A stretch of DNA of 64,000 bases from the NCBI GenBank assembly GCA_964615095.1, contig CAZTPX010000039.1:4279-68278 (forward strand). Direction: 5' to 3'. Origin of the DNA: JANXQG01 sp964615095 (GTDB lineage: Bacteria; Planctomycetota; Planctomycetia; Pirellulales; Thermoguttaceae). The notes beneath the pieces were generated by a model. The model worked only from the letters and a program-made list of their open reading frames with translations, searched no databases and was not told where the DNA came from. The number at the start of each line of letters is the position of its first letter. Position 1 is the stretch's first letter. A program made the translations under genes and the position numbers. Below are positions 1-10,800 of this stretch, piece by piece.

Positions 1-327
1 CAGGATTTTCGCCATTTCAACGTCGCCGGTCTGGCAAGCGAGGTGGAACGGCAAAAACCATCGCGACGGATCATCATCCTCGGTGTACCTTGAATTGAAA
101 CTAATGCCACCAGAAAGCAGTTCCTTCGCCCGGCGATGGTCGCCGCTGGCCACGGCCGTAATAAGCGGCTGGTTTCTATAGTCGACAGTAGTCGGAAAAC
201 GATATGGAAGCGCGTTCGGACGAAAATTGTCATGCCTCAGGCCGAAATGACAGAGTACCGGTAGGACCAAGGGTAGTCCAACAATGATTGCAAGGAGAAC
301 CGGCTTTCGAAGTAGCAGCCTGACCAT
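1..327 (-). CDS. Ankyrin-repeat protein, N-terminal part (cut by window edge)
   Basis: The reading frame runs from an ATG at 327 off the left edge, giving 109 residues. An N-terminal membrane segment (roughly residues 5-26, LLLRKPVLLAIIVGLPLVL) precedes two ankyrin-like units: one containing PLITAVASGDHRRAKELL and the next containing FHLACQTGDVEMAKIL. Ankyrin repeats are protein-binding modules, so this is probably a membrane-anchored or exported binding protein. It is the last gene seen in the minus-strand island that starts with the Rhs gene. Ankyrin proteins are sometimes found among immunity genes of toxin islands, but nothing here proves that role. Confidence 0.75.
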   Translation of the reverse strand, partial: MVRLLLRKPVLLAIIVGLPLVLPVLCHFGLRHDNFRPNALPYRFPTTVDYRNQPLITAVASGDHRRAKELLSGGISFNSRYTEDDDPSRWFLPFHLACQTGDVEMAKIL

Positions 328-457
328 AAGTCAAAATCCAGGCACTCAAGGATACTATCGATTTCGCGACGCGACTGGCTTTGTCGCTTGGAATCTCGAG
401 CCGACCTTAAGCCAATTAACTAACTCGCATTGTTAGCAACACCTAGAGGCAAAGTCC

Positions 458-898
458 TCACGCTCGCCCTCGATCAAGATCACTCCCAGGGGGCGGCGTG
501 TACTCGGAAGGTGGCGGCGTTGGAGGCTTAACTCCGTGATGCATTTTATAATTCTCCTTCCACGGCTCCGAATACTTGTACGGCCCCCAGTTCTTGACCA
601 CCTTTATTTTTCCATCAGGCGTTGCCAGAAGTTCGAGACCGTGCGGACCAACTGCATACCAATCGGTATAACCATGTACGTCATGCTGCGTGATCTTTGC
701 GAGAAGTGTGAGGAATTCTCGGCCGCGACCGTCCTGGCCGACCAAGCAATGCTGTAGGTAAATTTGACCTCCTTTTCTTTGCAAGACTCTAAAGCGGCTA
801 AAGAACTTATATGGCCCGCTGGACGGATCCTTGAGGTCCTCTAAGGTTACGACCAAATTCTTATTCTCCAAACCCATCTGCGCTTCATTTCCGGGCAA
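458..898 (-). CDS. Hypothetical protein, 146 aa
   Basis: An open frame of 146 residues with no recognisable domain. It is rich in charged and aromatic residues, lacks a signal peptide or membrane segment, and ends in a proline-rich tail (TPPPSEYTPPPGSDLD). An internal Met at residue 8 (MGLENKNLV) is an alternative start. It lies between the possible immunity gene and the ankyrin gene in the same orientation, so it may be another small accessory or immunity-type gene. That is inference from position only. Confidence 0.5.
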   Translation of the reverse strand: MPGNEAQMGLENKNLVVTLEDLKDPSSGPYKFFSRFRVLQRKGGQIYLQHCLVGQDGRGREFLTLLAKITQHDVHGYTDWYAVGPHGLELLATPDGKIKVVKNWGPYKYSEPWKENYKMHHGVKPPTPPPSEYTPPPGSDLDRGRA

Positions 899-902
899 CG
901 GT

Positions 903-951
903 GTCAGGAACCGTTGTTACCATTGTTTCCTGCCTGCAAACGGTTCCTGAC
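903..951. terminator. Hairpin with 13-bp perfect stem
   Basis: GTCAGGAACCGTT at 903-915 pairs perfectly with AACGGTTCCTGAC at 939-951, leaving a 23-nt loop. A T-rich run (ATCTTTTT) follows on the plus strand. It lies between two minus-strand genes and could act as a terminator or be a dispersed palindrome. Confidence 0.45.
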
Positions 952-1109
952 ATCTTTTTCCGTCCGCCTTTGAGCCATCTGGAAAGGTTACCATGAAAAA
1001 CATCGCCGAGATACTACACGGGCACTTGACTGTTCATAGTCGGTCTTTTCCCCGCTAAGAAACTCTTGCTGTAGAAAAATTTAAGGTGTGACGCTGACGC
1101 CCTGACGCC

Positions 1110-1901
1110 TCACCACCTCTCCTTACCTGTGACCAAAACGCGCTTTTCGCGCAGAACGCTCTCCGCCGCCGGCATTTCCGCGTCCGATAGCTCCCACAAC
1201 CATAAGGACCTGTCCAATTCGGTAAGTCGGCCAATGCCGTGAGTCCGCAAGTCAGCCGCTTGTACATGTGTCTCTGAAACGATGCTTGCGGGGAACACGC
1301 CGCGAAAATGGCTTGTTAGGTGCCTTTTCTTGTTGTTGAGTTCGTCGGACCAGATTTCGTTTGGGTGCTTTTGAACCGCGCCCTTCTTGCGCGCTTCGAG
1401 CAGTTCGCGTAGCTTGGCAAGCGAGAAGACGTTGCTACCAGTCGCATACAAATCGGGGTGTTTCGACAACGGCAACTTGTACGAAATACCATAGCGTACG
1501 TCGAGAATATCCCGTGCCACCTCCCACGCGCGAGCGAGCAGCGTGCTTGGGCTGGGAACCACTTGCTCATCAACGCCGAGGTAAAATATCCCGTCCGTCA
1601 ACCAAATGAAGGCCGTTGCTCTCCAGTCTGACTTCGGCCCCGAGTAGGTCCTAGGCGAGTGCAAGCAAAGGCCCCGAACACGGTTCCCTTGCAAGCCTTC
1701 CGCCAAGTCAGCGCTCCGCCCAGCGAAGTCATGGAACTCGTCTACTTGGAAACTGGCGCCGCTGGCGTAGAAGTATGTCAGAGGAAGGTTGCGATCCTCG
1801 AAAAACCGTCGCGCCCCCTCAAACCAAGCCAGGGGGATATGGTCCAACCTGTCGGTCGAGAAGTACAGTGCCGCGGACGTGGTAGTCTGATTCGTGCTCA
1901 T
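1110..1901 (-). CDS. Hypothetical protein, candidate immunity protein
   Basis: A 263-residue soluble protein without signal peptide. It begins MSTNQTTTSAALYFSTDRLD and contains aromatic-rich stretches such as ATAFIWLTDGIFYLGVDEQ and RSLWLWELSDAEMPA. I cannot place it in a named family. Its ATG overlaps the TGA of an upstream reading frame by 4 bp (ATGA at 1901-1898). That upstream frame looks like the end of a larger protein cut off by a transposase insertion. Tight coupling of a toxin C-terminus to a following immunity gene is the usual arrangement in Rhs/CDI polymorphic toxin loci, and a full Rhs gene lies upstream on the same strand. Immunity function is inference. Confidence 0.6.
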   Translation of the reverse strand: MSTNQTTTSAALYFSTDRLDHIPLAWFEGARRFFEDRNLPLTYFYASGASFQVDEFHDFAGRSADLAEGLQGNRVRGLCLHSPRTYSGPKSDWRATAFIWLTDGIFYLGVDEQVVPSPSTLLARAWEVARDILDVRYGISYKLPLSKHPDLYATGSNVFSLAKLRELLEARKKGAVQKHPNEIWSDELNNKKRHLTSHFRGVFPASIVSETHVQAADLRTHGIGRLTELDRSLWLWELSDAEMPAAESVLREKRVLVTGKERW

Positions 1902-2131
1902 GCAAATACGTCGTCTGGGTCAATCACAAATTTGCTGCCTTGCATCTCTACGGGTAATTGGTTCATTGCGTCATTCAGTTTTCGCTCCATTTGCAACTGA
2001 GTCTGCGATGGGCTCACAATTTCACCCATGTCAATCGCCCCGTCAACGCGTAATCCCATTACGTCCGGTCGGATGTCGGGAGAGTGCTCAAGGCCCGAGA
2101 ACTCACTAAGAGGAGTGCAACGGCGTCGGGG
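1898..2131 (-). pseudogene. Headless C-terminal fragment, possible orphan toxin tail
   Basis: A frame open from the transposon end (about 2131) to a TGA at 1898. The readable part includes EHSPDIRPDVMGLRVDGAID and then MGEIVSPSQTQLQMERKLND, ending KFVIDPDDVFA. It has no credible start near its 5' end, where the sequence becomes the terminal repeat of the RAYT element. Its stop overlaps the start of the next gene by 4 bp. The most economical reading is the 3' remnant of a longer gene truncated by the RAYT insertion or by cassette shuffling. The activity of the lost protein cannot be told. Confidence 0.45.
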
Positions 2132-3212
2132 TCAGACCGGAACTTACCACTTTCATTTTTTTCGCTTCCGCAGCTTTCCGCTGAGGGTCTCGACAACCTG
2201 CAATACCTCGGGCCGCGTCGCCAAGCGCCGGCGATTCGTTCCGACTCCGTTGGCACACATCCCGTAGTGCTCGCCGACCGCGCGACCGCTCAGGTCGGCC
2301 AGTTGCGCCGCTAGCTCCACGGCGACCGACTTGGCACACCCGACGCTCCGGCCGTGCGCGGAGAACAACCGGGCGTCGATCCGGTAATGGCGTGCAACCG
2401 CCTCGTCAATCTCCTCCAGCGATACCGTCCGTCGCGGCAAATCGAGGTCTTCGTCTTGCAAGCGACCGCTCCGGCGTTGCTCAATCCGCTCCTCGGCGCG
2501 GTCAATGAACGCCGCTCCGCCGATCGCGTAACGGCTAGCGGCCATCGCCTCCAGCAGGGGCGCGTCATTCTCCATCAGGCACGCCTCGACGTAGGCCCGA
2601 TAGTGCCGCCGGGCCACTGCCATGTCGCGGCCATACTCTTTTAGCACGTCATAATTCACGAACTCCAATGCCTTGTTGGCCGCAGCGTAGCCCCCATAGC
2701 TGCTCCAGGGATAGGCTTCCAGTCGCTCAAGCCGTTGCTGACCGCTCATCCGCCGACAGGCGGCGATCTTCACCGGATTAAGATGGATGTAGCGCGTGAC
2801 GGCCAGGAGATAGACCTCGTCCTCCACCAGTTTCGCCTTGAAGCGGCCTTGAAACAAGTGGCCGGGGCGGCGGTGCTTGTAACGCGAATAGAGGGCAAAG
2901 GACGAGAGCAATCGCTGCATGAAACGCGAAAGGTTTGCCCGCGGCGTGCGACAAAGGACGTGGATGTGGTTCTCCATGAGGACAAATGCAAATAAATCAA
3001 TAGCACAAAGTCGCACGTGGTGGGCCAATTGCGCGAGGAAACGCTGGCGGTCCTCGTCGCTGTGGAAGATGTCCGCTCGGCCGTTGCCGCGGCTGGTGAC
3101 ATGATAAACGGCGTCGGGAAAATCTATGCGTGGAGGGCGAGGCATGCCTAGAGATTACCATGACTGCCGTTCCTTTGCAAGCCAGAAAGTGTATAGTTCC
3201 GGTCTGACCCCG
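2127..3212 (-). mobile_element. RAYT (REP-associated tyrosine transposase) element with 18-bp inverted ends
   Basis: CGGGGTCAGACCGGAACT at 2127-2144 is repeated as a perfect inverted copy at 3195-3212 (AGTTCCGGTCTGACCCCG). Between them lies one transposase gene that fills the element. Related ends occur elsewhere in the window: AAGTGGTAAGTGCCGGTCTG at 62749-62768 and a variant near 60797-60821. This suggests the transposase family has spread short sequences of this type in the genome. No obvious target duplication was seen. Confidence 0.75.
2153..3145 (-). CDS. REP-associated tyrosine transposase (Y1/HuH family)
   Basis: A 330-residue protein starting MPRPPRIDFPDAVYHVTSRG, typical of the TnpA_REP/IS200-like Y1 transposases that cut single-stranded DNA at REP hairpins. 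The HuH motif is ENHIHVLCRT near residues 57-66. The likely catalytic tyrosine lies in TRYIHLNPV near residue 120, and the family signature YPWSSYGGY follows. The C-terminal third (about 240-325) resembles the DnaA C-terminal helix-turn-helix domain (GCAKSVAVELAAQLADLS), known in one RAYT subgroup. The gene is intact and fills the element between the inverted ends. Confidence 0.92.
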   Translation of the reverse strand: MPRPPRIDFPDAVYHVTSRGNGRADIFHSDEDRQRFLAQLAHHVRLCAIDLFAFVLMENHIHVLCRTPRANLSRFMQRLLSSFALYSRYKHRRPGHLFQGRFKAKLVEDEVYLLAVTRYIHLNPVKIAACRRMSGQQRLERLEAYPWSSYGGYAAANKALEFVNYDVLKEYGRDMAVARRHYRAYVEACLMENDAPLLEAMAASRYAIGGAAFIDRAEERIEQRRSGRLQDEDLDLPRRTVSLEEIDEAVARHYRIDARLFSAHGRSVGCAKSVAVELAAQLADLSGRAVGEHYGMCANGVGTNRRRLATRPEVLQVVETLSGKLRKRKK

Positions 3213-3249
3213 CTCCCCGCTCCCCGCCGCTCCCACCGCGAATTGCTGT

Positions 3250-4779
3250 CTAATGATCAATCTTGCAGTTGGGCAAAGCACGCTCAAATCTCTTCACGCC
3301 CGCAACCGTGACCCGTGTGGCACCAATCGACAAGTATTGCAATTTCGAAAGCCCCTTAAGGTTCTCTAACCCGGCATCGGTGAGCGACGTTGCTCCAAGG
3401 GTGAGATATTGCAGTTGCTGCATTCCCATCAGGTGTGCCAACCCGTCATCAGTAACCTTGGTGCGATGCAGATATAACTTCCGTAGTGCTGTTAGTCTTC
3501 GCAGATGCTTAAGCCCAGCGTCGGTCACAGAGGCCCAGCCGAGATCTAGCGATTCCAATTCGGTGAGCGAAGCGAGGTAAGGCAGACCGGAGTCGTCCAC
3601 ATTTGCAAAATCCAGATTTAGGCACTTAAGTTTCGTCAACTTTTCGCAGTATTGCAGGCCCTTAGCACTCACGCGCGTGTTGCTCAGGTTCAACGACTGA
3701 AGGTTAGTTAGGCCTTTCAGGTGCTCCAACCCAGCATCGGTTAAATTTGTCCCGTCAAGGTCAAGGGACTGTAGCGCCCTAAGCGTCTCAAGGTGTTCGA
3801 TTCCGTGGTCGGTTACGTTCGTACAGCCAAGATCCAGCGACTGTAACTGGAGCAAACCCTTGAGGTTATCCAGCGCGGCATCGCTCAGCCGTGTAGCGTG
3901 CAGATCCAGCGAGCGGAGATTTGTCAGTGTTCTCAGGTAATATGTTCCCGCGTCCGTGACCATGGTACCGCGCAGACCGAACGATTGAAGCTTCGTGAGT
4001 CCTTTCAGTTTTTCAATCCCCGCGTCGCTCACGCCACTATTCGCTATGGCAAGCGACTCGAGGTTCGTGAACCCCCTAATCGCTTCCATCCCGGCGTCGG
4101 TAACTTTCGAAGGAAGGACGAGCGACCGAAGGCATCCCATCCCCTTAATACAAGCTACACCCCTATCCGTCACCTTCGTATTAAGCAAGTCCAACGATTG
4201 TAGTCCTGCGAGCGCCTTGAGATGTTCCATCCCCACATCGGTCACCTGGGTCCAACCGAGATCTAGCGATTGAAGTTCGGTAAACCCTTCGATAGTCTGC
4301 AACCCGCTATCGGTAATTTTTGTCCAGCGCAAATCAAGCGATTGAAGTTCTCTGAGCCGCTTGATCTTACGAAGCCCGGCATCGGTCACCCTCGTCCAGT
4401 GGAGATCAAGCGATCGAAGCTGTGTGAACCCCCTAAGATGTTCCAATGCACCGTCGGTGATCTTGTTTCCTACCAGTCTAACGGCAATCACCGGCTTGCT
4501 GGCCTTCTCGTCGTCCGTAGTGACCGTGCCGCCAAGCTGATGGATTTCGCGAATGGCCTTTTCCATATCCGCGCTGGGGTCCGCTCCATGGCATAACGCT
4601 GGAGCTAATGAGAAGCTCAACACAACCCCCAAAAAGCCTCTCAGACTCACTGGCGCAGGCTGACGCCAAAAAACCTGCTTGCGCGAGCGGCAGCGACACA
4701 ACTTGGCGGAAGTTCCTTGGGAGGTTACATGTTTCGCCGGCGTTGCTTCCGGTTCCAGTGTTGCATTCACGCGATTCAT
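3250..4779 (-). CDS. Leucine-rich repeat protein
   Basis: A 509-residue protein with about sixteen consecutive 24-residue leucine-rich repeats from residue 111 to near the end, consensus LxxLKGLTxLQSLDLxxTxVTDAG. This is the LRR_6/AMN1-like type common in planctomycetes. A hydrophobic segment at residues 46-65 (LRGFLGVVLSFSLAPALCHG) looks like a signal peptide preceded by an unusually long, basic N-terminus, so a later start is possible. The gene starts 76 bp downstream of the giant Rhs gene on the same strand and may be co-transcribed with it. LRR proteins bind other proteins. Its place directly after the Rhs C-terminus makes it a candidate partner or immunity protein, but that is speculation. 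Confidence 0.88.
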   Translation of the reverse strand: MNRVNATLEPEATPAKHVTSQGTSAKLCRCRSRKQVFWRQPAPVSLRGFLGVVLSFSLAPALCHGADPSADMEKAIREIHQLGGTVTTDDEKASKPVIAVRLVGNKITDGALEHLRGFTQLRSLDLHWTRVTDAGLRKIKRLRELQSLDLRWTKITDSGLQTIEGFTELQSLDLGWTQVTDVGMEHLKALAGLQSLDLLNTKVTDRGVACIKGMGCLRSLVLPSKVTDAGMEAIRGFTNLESLAIANSGVSDAGIEKLKGLTKLQSFGLRGTMVTDAGTYYLRTLTNLRSLDLHATRLSDAALDNLKGLLQLQSLDLGCTNVTDHGIEHLETLRALQSLDLDGTNLTDAGLEHLKGLTNLQSLNLSNTRVSAKGLQYCEKLTKLKCLNLDFANVDDSGLPYLASLTELESLDLGWASVTDAGLKHLRRLTALRKLYLHRTKVTDDGLAHLMGMQQLQYLTLGATSLTDAGLENLKGLSKLQYLSIGATRVTVAGVKRFERALPNCKIDH

Positions 4780-4855
4780 AAAAATAATCCGCTAACCTTG
4801 TGATTTGCGAGTCAACGAAGCATGGCCTTTGAGAATTCTAACGACTAATACCAGA

Positions 4856-7800
4856 TCAGTTATCTTCCTGATCCCATGGTACTTCGAAGCGGAACGTCTG
4901 CTTGATATTTCCGCCGAGCTGAATACCTGGCGATCCACGTTTGCGGTCCTCGAGAATTCCCTTATTCCCACGTCGAAACCGGGTGCCAGACTGCCAGCCG
5001 GTTGTATTCGTAACAGTGATCATTAGGTCGCCGCTACCGTAACTGGCTTTACAGTGGTAGGAACCGAGAAACAAGAAAGCTTTGTCCACTTTCGCTAACG
5101 AGTCCCAGAATTGCGGGACGCGAAATGTGATGTCCCGATCAATTTCGATCGTTGCTGGGTGGCGGCCATTGAGGTTCTTATAGGCGGCTCTTGCATCGGC
5201 TATAATCTGCTTGACACCATCGAGCGCCTTGATGTCTTGAATGATCTTCGCCTTGCCGTCAAATGTGAATTGCGGTATACGCTCTGTAGGATCCTTGGCA
5301 CCTTCGTCCAACACCCCGCCCAACTCGAAATACCAAGCAAACGTAAGGTCAAGCCAGCCCATAGTACTAGGGTTCGTGTCAATCGCCATTTTGGCCAAGG
5401 TTTTCGCCTGCTGTGCAATGGCATTCACCGTATCAATAAATTGCGGGTCGGAAAGCTCTTTATCATGCGCTTGCATGAAATTGAAAATCTTTTCTGCCGC
5501 GCTCGTGACAGCATCGGTAATCGCCTGCTTGCTCGCACCCTTGGCTGCAGCCAATTGGTTTGTCAGCCAATCTGACAAGTTCTGGCTAGTGGGGCCTTCT
5601 TGCGAATCGGCGCCGACGCTGCAATTGAAAGTCGGTCCCGGACAAACCGGCGCCCTCGGCCCGTTGCCGGGCGCTGTTCCTCCTACCGAACCGCCACCTA
5701 TCTGCAACCCACTGGGATCCGATTCCCCGATAGGATCATTGCCGCAGTAGCAATACAGGTTGGAAGTGCTCAGGGCGGGGTCGCGGGTCAAAAAACCGCC
5801 GGTGCTGGAATTGTACCAACGCGCGTTGTCATAATACAGCCCGGTTGCCGGGTCCGCGTCCATTCCGGCGTAGAGGATCGTGTTGCCCTGGCTGGACACG
5901 GTGTGCTGCGGGTTGCCCCAATCCACGTGCGTGCCCCCGCCGGGACCATCGTACATCGTCACGTGCCCGTAGGCGTCGTAAACATAGCGCTCCGCCACCT
6001 GCCAACTGCTGGTGGCATCGCCCACTACCGCCGTCACGTTGCCGTTCGCGTCGGTCAGGTAATAGAGCCGGTCGGCGGGCACAAGCGTGCCGCTCACATA
6101 GGTGTCGCGGAGCATGGGCGCGTCGGTGGAGGCCGCAGACCATACATATTGATTCTGCGGCGAGAGCGTGTCGCCATGAACCTCGGCCGCGCCCGGACCA
6201 GTGGCCACGCGGGTCTCCAGCAACTGGTCGCCCGCATAATAGTAATGCGTCACCGTTTGCGGACTGTCGTCGACGGAATTCGTCTCGATCAGGCGATTCA
6301 GGCCGTCATAGACGTACTGTTCGTCGATGCCAGCCCCAATCACCGACACCAGCCGGTTCCAAGCATCGTACGTGCAGGTCAGGCCCGTCGATTCGTTGCC
6401 GGGCATGGGCGTGGTCGTCATGTTGCCGGCATTGTCATACTGGGGCGTTATCCACGTTAACGCGCCGGAGGTGGTCGTGATGTTCTGGATCTCGTTTCCC
6501 GCGCTTGGCGTGCGCGTCTGCGCCTGGTCCAAGGACGGATTGGTCGTGCTCGTCTCGCTGAAGTTTTCCCAGTTGCCCAAGCCGTCGATCGCCGAGGTAC
6601 CGGTTGACTGGCCGTTGAGTGTCCAACTCTGAGTGAAGTCCGTGTCGGACATGACCTGGTCGACAAGCTTGCCGCGGGTCAGCGAGGTCAACTGGTCGAG
6701 CTGGTCATAGGTGTACGCCTCGTCCAGATTGGGCGCGCCGGGGGCCAGGTTATGCTTCGTGGCCACGTCGCCCTGCGGGTTATACGTGTACTGGTAGCCG
6801 TCCAAGGTACTGTCATTGCCGTAGTTCTCCCACACCATGTCGGCCACGCGGCCGTACTGATCCAGGTTCGACTGCGTGCCGCTGGCGGTTCTGGTCGAGG
6901 CCATCAGATCGTAGCCCACGTTCGGCTGGGCGTAGTAGTCGGCACTGATCGTGTCCGCGCCAAGATACATGTAGCTGTCCAACTCCGCGCCGACGGTTAC
7001 CACTCCGCTGGTGGTGGCGCCGTCCCAGATGGAGCCGATGCGGTTGGTCACGCCGCCGGGGTCCTCCGAGTCGCCATAGTAGTAGTTGAGCGTGCGGGTC
7101 GTCGTCGCACCGCCGGTGCTTGGATATTCCAGCGTGGTCGGCCGGTAGCCCGTGTCGCTGACCACCAGGCCGCTGGCCGTGGTGGTTGTCGTGTCGTCAT
7201 AGCCGTAGCCCACGGATAGGGTCGCCGAAAGGTCCGCGGTGTTCACCGCGCCGTTCTGCTCCTGGTACTCCGCCACGAGGTTGCCGTTGGAATCATATTG
7301 GTAGTAGACCTCGTTGAGCACGTCGCCACTGGAGTCCTCGCTGCTGACCGAGAGCAGCTTGCCGCAGACTTTGTAGGCGTAGTCGATGCTGGCCACCGTC
7401 GTATCGACGCCCGCGCCGAAACTGCTGATGCTGTCGCTGAGCAGATGCCCTACGCCGTCATACGCATACTGGTGCGTGGTCTGGTTCTGGTCTTCCATGG
7501 ATGTCATTTCGCCTTGCAGATCGTACGTATATTGTATCCGATCGTAGCCGCCGGTGGTATTGCCGACCTGGCCGGTTTGAGGCAGCCAGCGGTTGGACGA
7601 GTCGGGCGGGATCTCGGCCGCCACCAGGTCGTTGCTATAGAGCGCCGGCGTGCCGTCGGCGCTGGTGCCGTAGACATAGGAGGTGACCTCGGCCGTGGCG
7701 TTGGGCTCGATCGATCCCGCGGCGATGGAGAACCCGGCCAGCGCATAGCCCGAGACCGGCGCTGTGGAGAAAGTGCTGCCGACATAGCCGTATTGCAGGC

Positions 7801-10800
7801 CGTGGAGCGTGCCGGATTGGCCCTGTAGCGTTGTAATCGAACCGGCGTTGACTTGGGCCACGAGCACGTCGTCGGCCCGCGGCGTGAAGGGCGCCCAACC
7901 GCCGTTTTGGGGCACCGGGCCGTACTGCGAGTTGTCATTGCAATACTGCCAGCCCTGGCTGCCGTAGGTCACGGCGACCACCTGATACGAGGTTTGCGCA
8001 ACCACCATGGGCAAGTCGGCGGCATCGGGGGCATACATCAAGTAGACAGTGCCCGCCGCCTGCGTGCCCACGGGCACGAACGTCTCGGCGCTGAAGCTGG
8101 ACGTTTGCCCCTGCGTGTTGGGTTCCAGCACGTCGGTCGAGGCTACCGGTGTTTCCTGCGAATAGAAGGTCTCGGTCGTGAGGTTCTGGTCGGCAGGCGT
8201 CGCGGGCGTAATCGCGCCGTTGCCGGTGTAGTTCTTGATGACGCTGGTGGTGCGGCCGTCGTCATCATAGATGGTTCGGGTCTGGATGCCCGCCGAATCG
8301 GTGTCCAAGTAGTCCTCGCCACGGGCGTCGTAGGCCGTGCCGCTGACCATCGCGCCGACGGCCACGTCCGTCGTGCCGTTGTACTGCTGCCAGGCCGTGC
8401 CGTTCCAGAAGGGGGCGGAGGCGTAGACCGTGGGCGCGCCGCCGCCGTTGGTGCCGTAGTCGGCCTCGGCGATATTCCGGCCAATGCCGTCGTACCAGTC
8501 GGCCGTGTAGGAAACGAGCGAATCCGACGCGCCGAGCGTGTCCAGGCCGCCGTAGGCGGTGGCGGCCGCATAAGGCGAGCGCTGGTAGTCGGTGGTGAAG
8601 GTGGCGTCACCGGCCGCGTCGTAGGTCGTGTCGGTCTGCGAGAGGATGACGTCGCTGGCGCTGACGCCCTGCGCCTCGGCGTAGGCGGCCGAGGTGCCGA
8701 GCGCCGGCGGGCTGGAATCGTAGCCGTCGTAAACTGTCAGCGGGTCGCCCAGCCCGTCATAGACGGTCTTGGTGAATTCTTGGGTCCCGCCGTCCTGAGT
8801 CATAATGACGTTTCCGTCACCATCAAAAAACGTGTTGGAAACGATGGCCACTGTCCCGTTCTGGTTGTAGCTCAGGGTTTGGTAGACGTCCCCGAGGCTG
8901 TCGTAGGCCGCGCCGCTGCGGCCGATGACTTTGTCCGTACCGGTGGCCGGCTGCCAGCTCGGTCCCGACCAGTCGGTTGCGGCCCAATACCGCGTGACGT
9001 TGGTCACGTCATCGAGGTTGTCGTAAGTGTTGTAGGTGTAGGTTTCCCTCGTTTGCGGATTCGTCGATGAGGTGGGCGTATGGTCATCGACGAGCGTCCA
9101 GAGTTGGCGGTCGCGCCAATCGTACCCGTAGTACGTGGTGCGGGCGTTGGCGTCGTCGATGTTGCCGTCGACGTTCTCCGTCATGCTGGTCAGGTTTCCG
9201 TCGCCGCCGCCCTGGCCGTTGTCGTACGTATAGAGGACCGTGGTCACCATGTTATTCTTCGCAGTGCCCACGCTTTCGGAAAGCGCGAGTCCGCGGGCGT
9301 CGTAGGTCGTTGCGTCGATGGTGCCGCTAGGATCCATCGTGCCCGCCACACGGCCCATGCAATCATAGGCATATTGGGTTGTAAGATACACGCCATCGGC
9401 GATGTCGGTGTAGTCCAACTCCTCGGTCAACTGGCCGGATTTCGGGTCATACAGGTCGTGCGTCCAACTGCACCAGGTCGCGTTGTTCTGATCCAGGCTG
9501 TACTGCTGGTTGTAACTGCCCAGGTTCGGTTGTGTACTGCTGACGACTAGTTCATGGCTTCCGTCCTCGGCCTGGGCCTGACTGGTGATGCCCGGGCCCG
9601 CCACGGCTTCGATCTCGTCAGTCACATTGCCGTCCAGATCGGAGATGGTAATCGAGATGGGATTGACCAGTGTGAAGCCGGTGATGCTGCCGGCCACGAC
9701 CGTGGCGTAGCCGCTGCCCGTGAGGACCTCGGTGCCTTGCCAGCCCTGGCCCTCTCCAGAGGGCAGAGGATAGGGAGCGCCCACGCCCGTCGGCAGCGTC
9801 ACCGGGTTGTCGACATAACTTGTCCAACTCGCGGTGCGCACGGTTGCGCCAGCGGCGTCGAGAAAGGCCGGGCCGAGCGTCTGCGTCAGGCGGCCCAGCG
9901 AATCGTACTGGTAGTTGGTCGTGGCGTTGACACCGACATCCGGGAAAGACCAGCCGGGGGGCAGAACCGAACTCAAGCCGGAACCGCTTCCGGCGTCCGC
10001 GACGGTTTCGATTTCCAGGCCGGTCACGGCGTCGTAGGCGTGATAGGTCAAGAAAGCATCGCCGTCCTGCTCCCACTGGAGCGTGCCATTGACATTGAAA
10101 TAGTCAAGCTCGGTGGTCGCATTGCCGGAGCCGTTTTGCTCGACGCTTACGACGGGAAGGGTCGTCGTTTCCTGTTGCACCTGGGCACTGGGCGTGCTCG
10201 TATTGGGAACGTTCCACCAGCTATACGTGTAGCTGGTGGTGTCGGGCGTCATGTCGCCCGGCGCGTTCGGGTAGGTCGAATCGCTGGCGGTCGGGAAGAC
10301 GTTGACGGAGATCAGCGTCCCGTCGGCGGTGGCCACGGAACCCACGTGAGCGTAGTACGCATAGCTTTCGACAGGCACGCTCGTCGTGTTGCCGTCGTCG
10401 AGCGTCTCGGACTCTAGGTAGCCCTGTACGTTGCCGGCGGTGGTTTCGCCGGCGGTGGTGGCGGAGGAATAGGTGTAAACGGCGATCAGGCCCGTCGGGT
10501 TGAACTGGACGGCCAGGCTTGCATTGGCGGAATTGTAGCCGTACTCCGGATTGCTATACTGATCGTACCCATCGACGGCGGCGACATCCACGGCCGACGG
10601 TTGCGCGGACTGGAGCAGAAGCCCCTGCTCGTAGGATTGTGATATCAGGCCATACGTTTGATCGGTCACCCAGTGCTCACCGAACGTTGTATCGTATAGG
10701 TCGGTCAAGAGCGTCTCACCCGCGAAATTGGTGAAGACCGTGTAGGTGGCGGCAGCGACGCTGCCGCTGCCATAGCGACTTTCGATCGTCTCCGTCTGCC

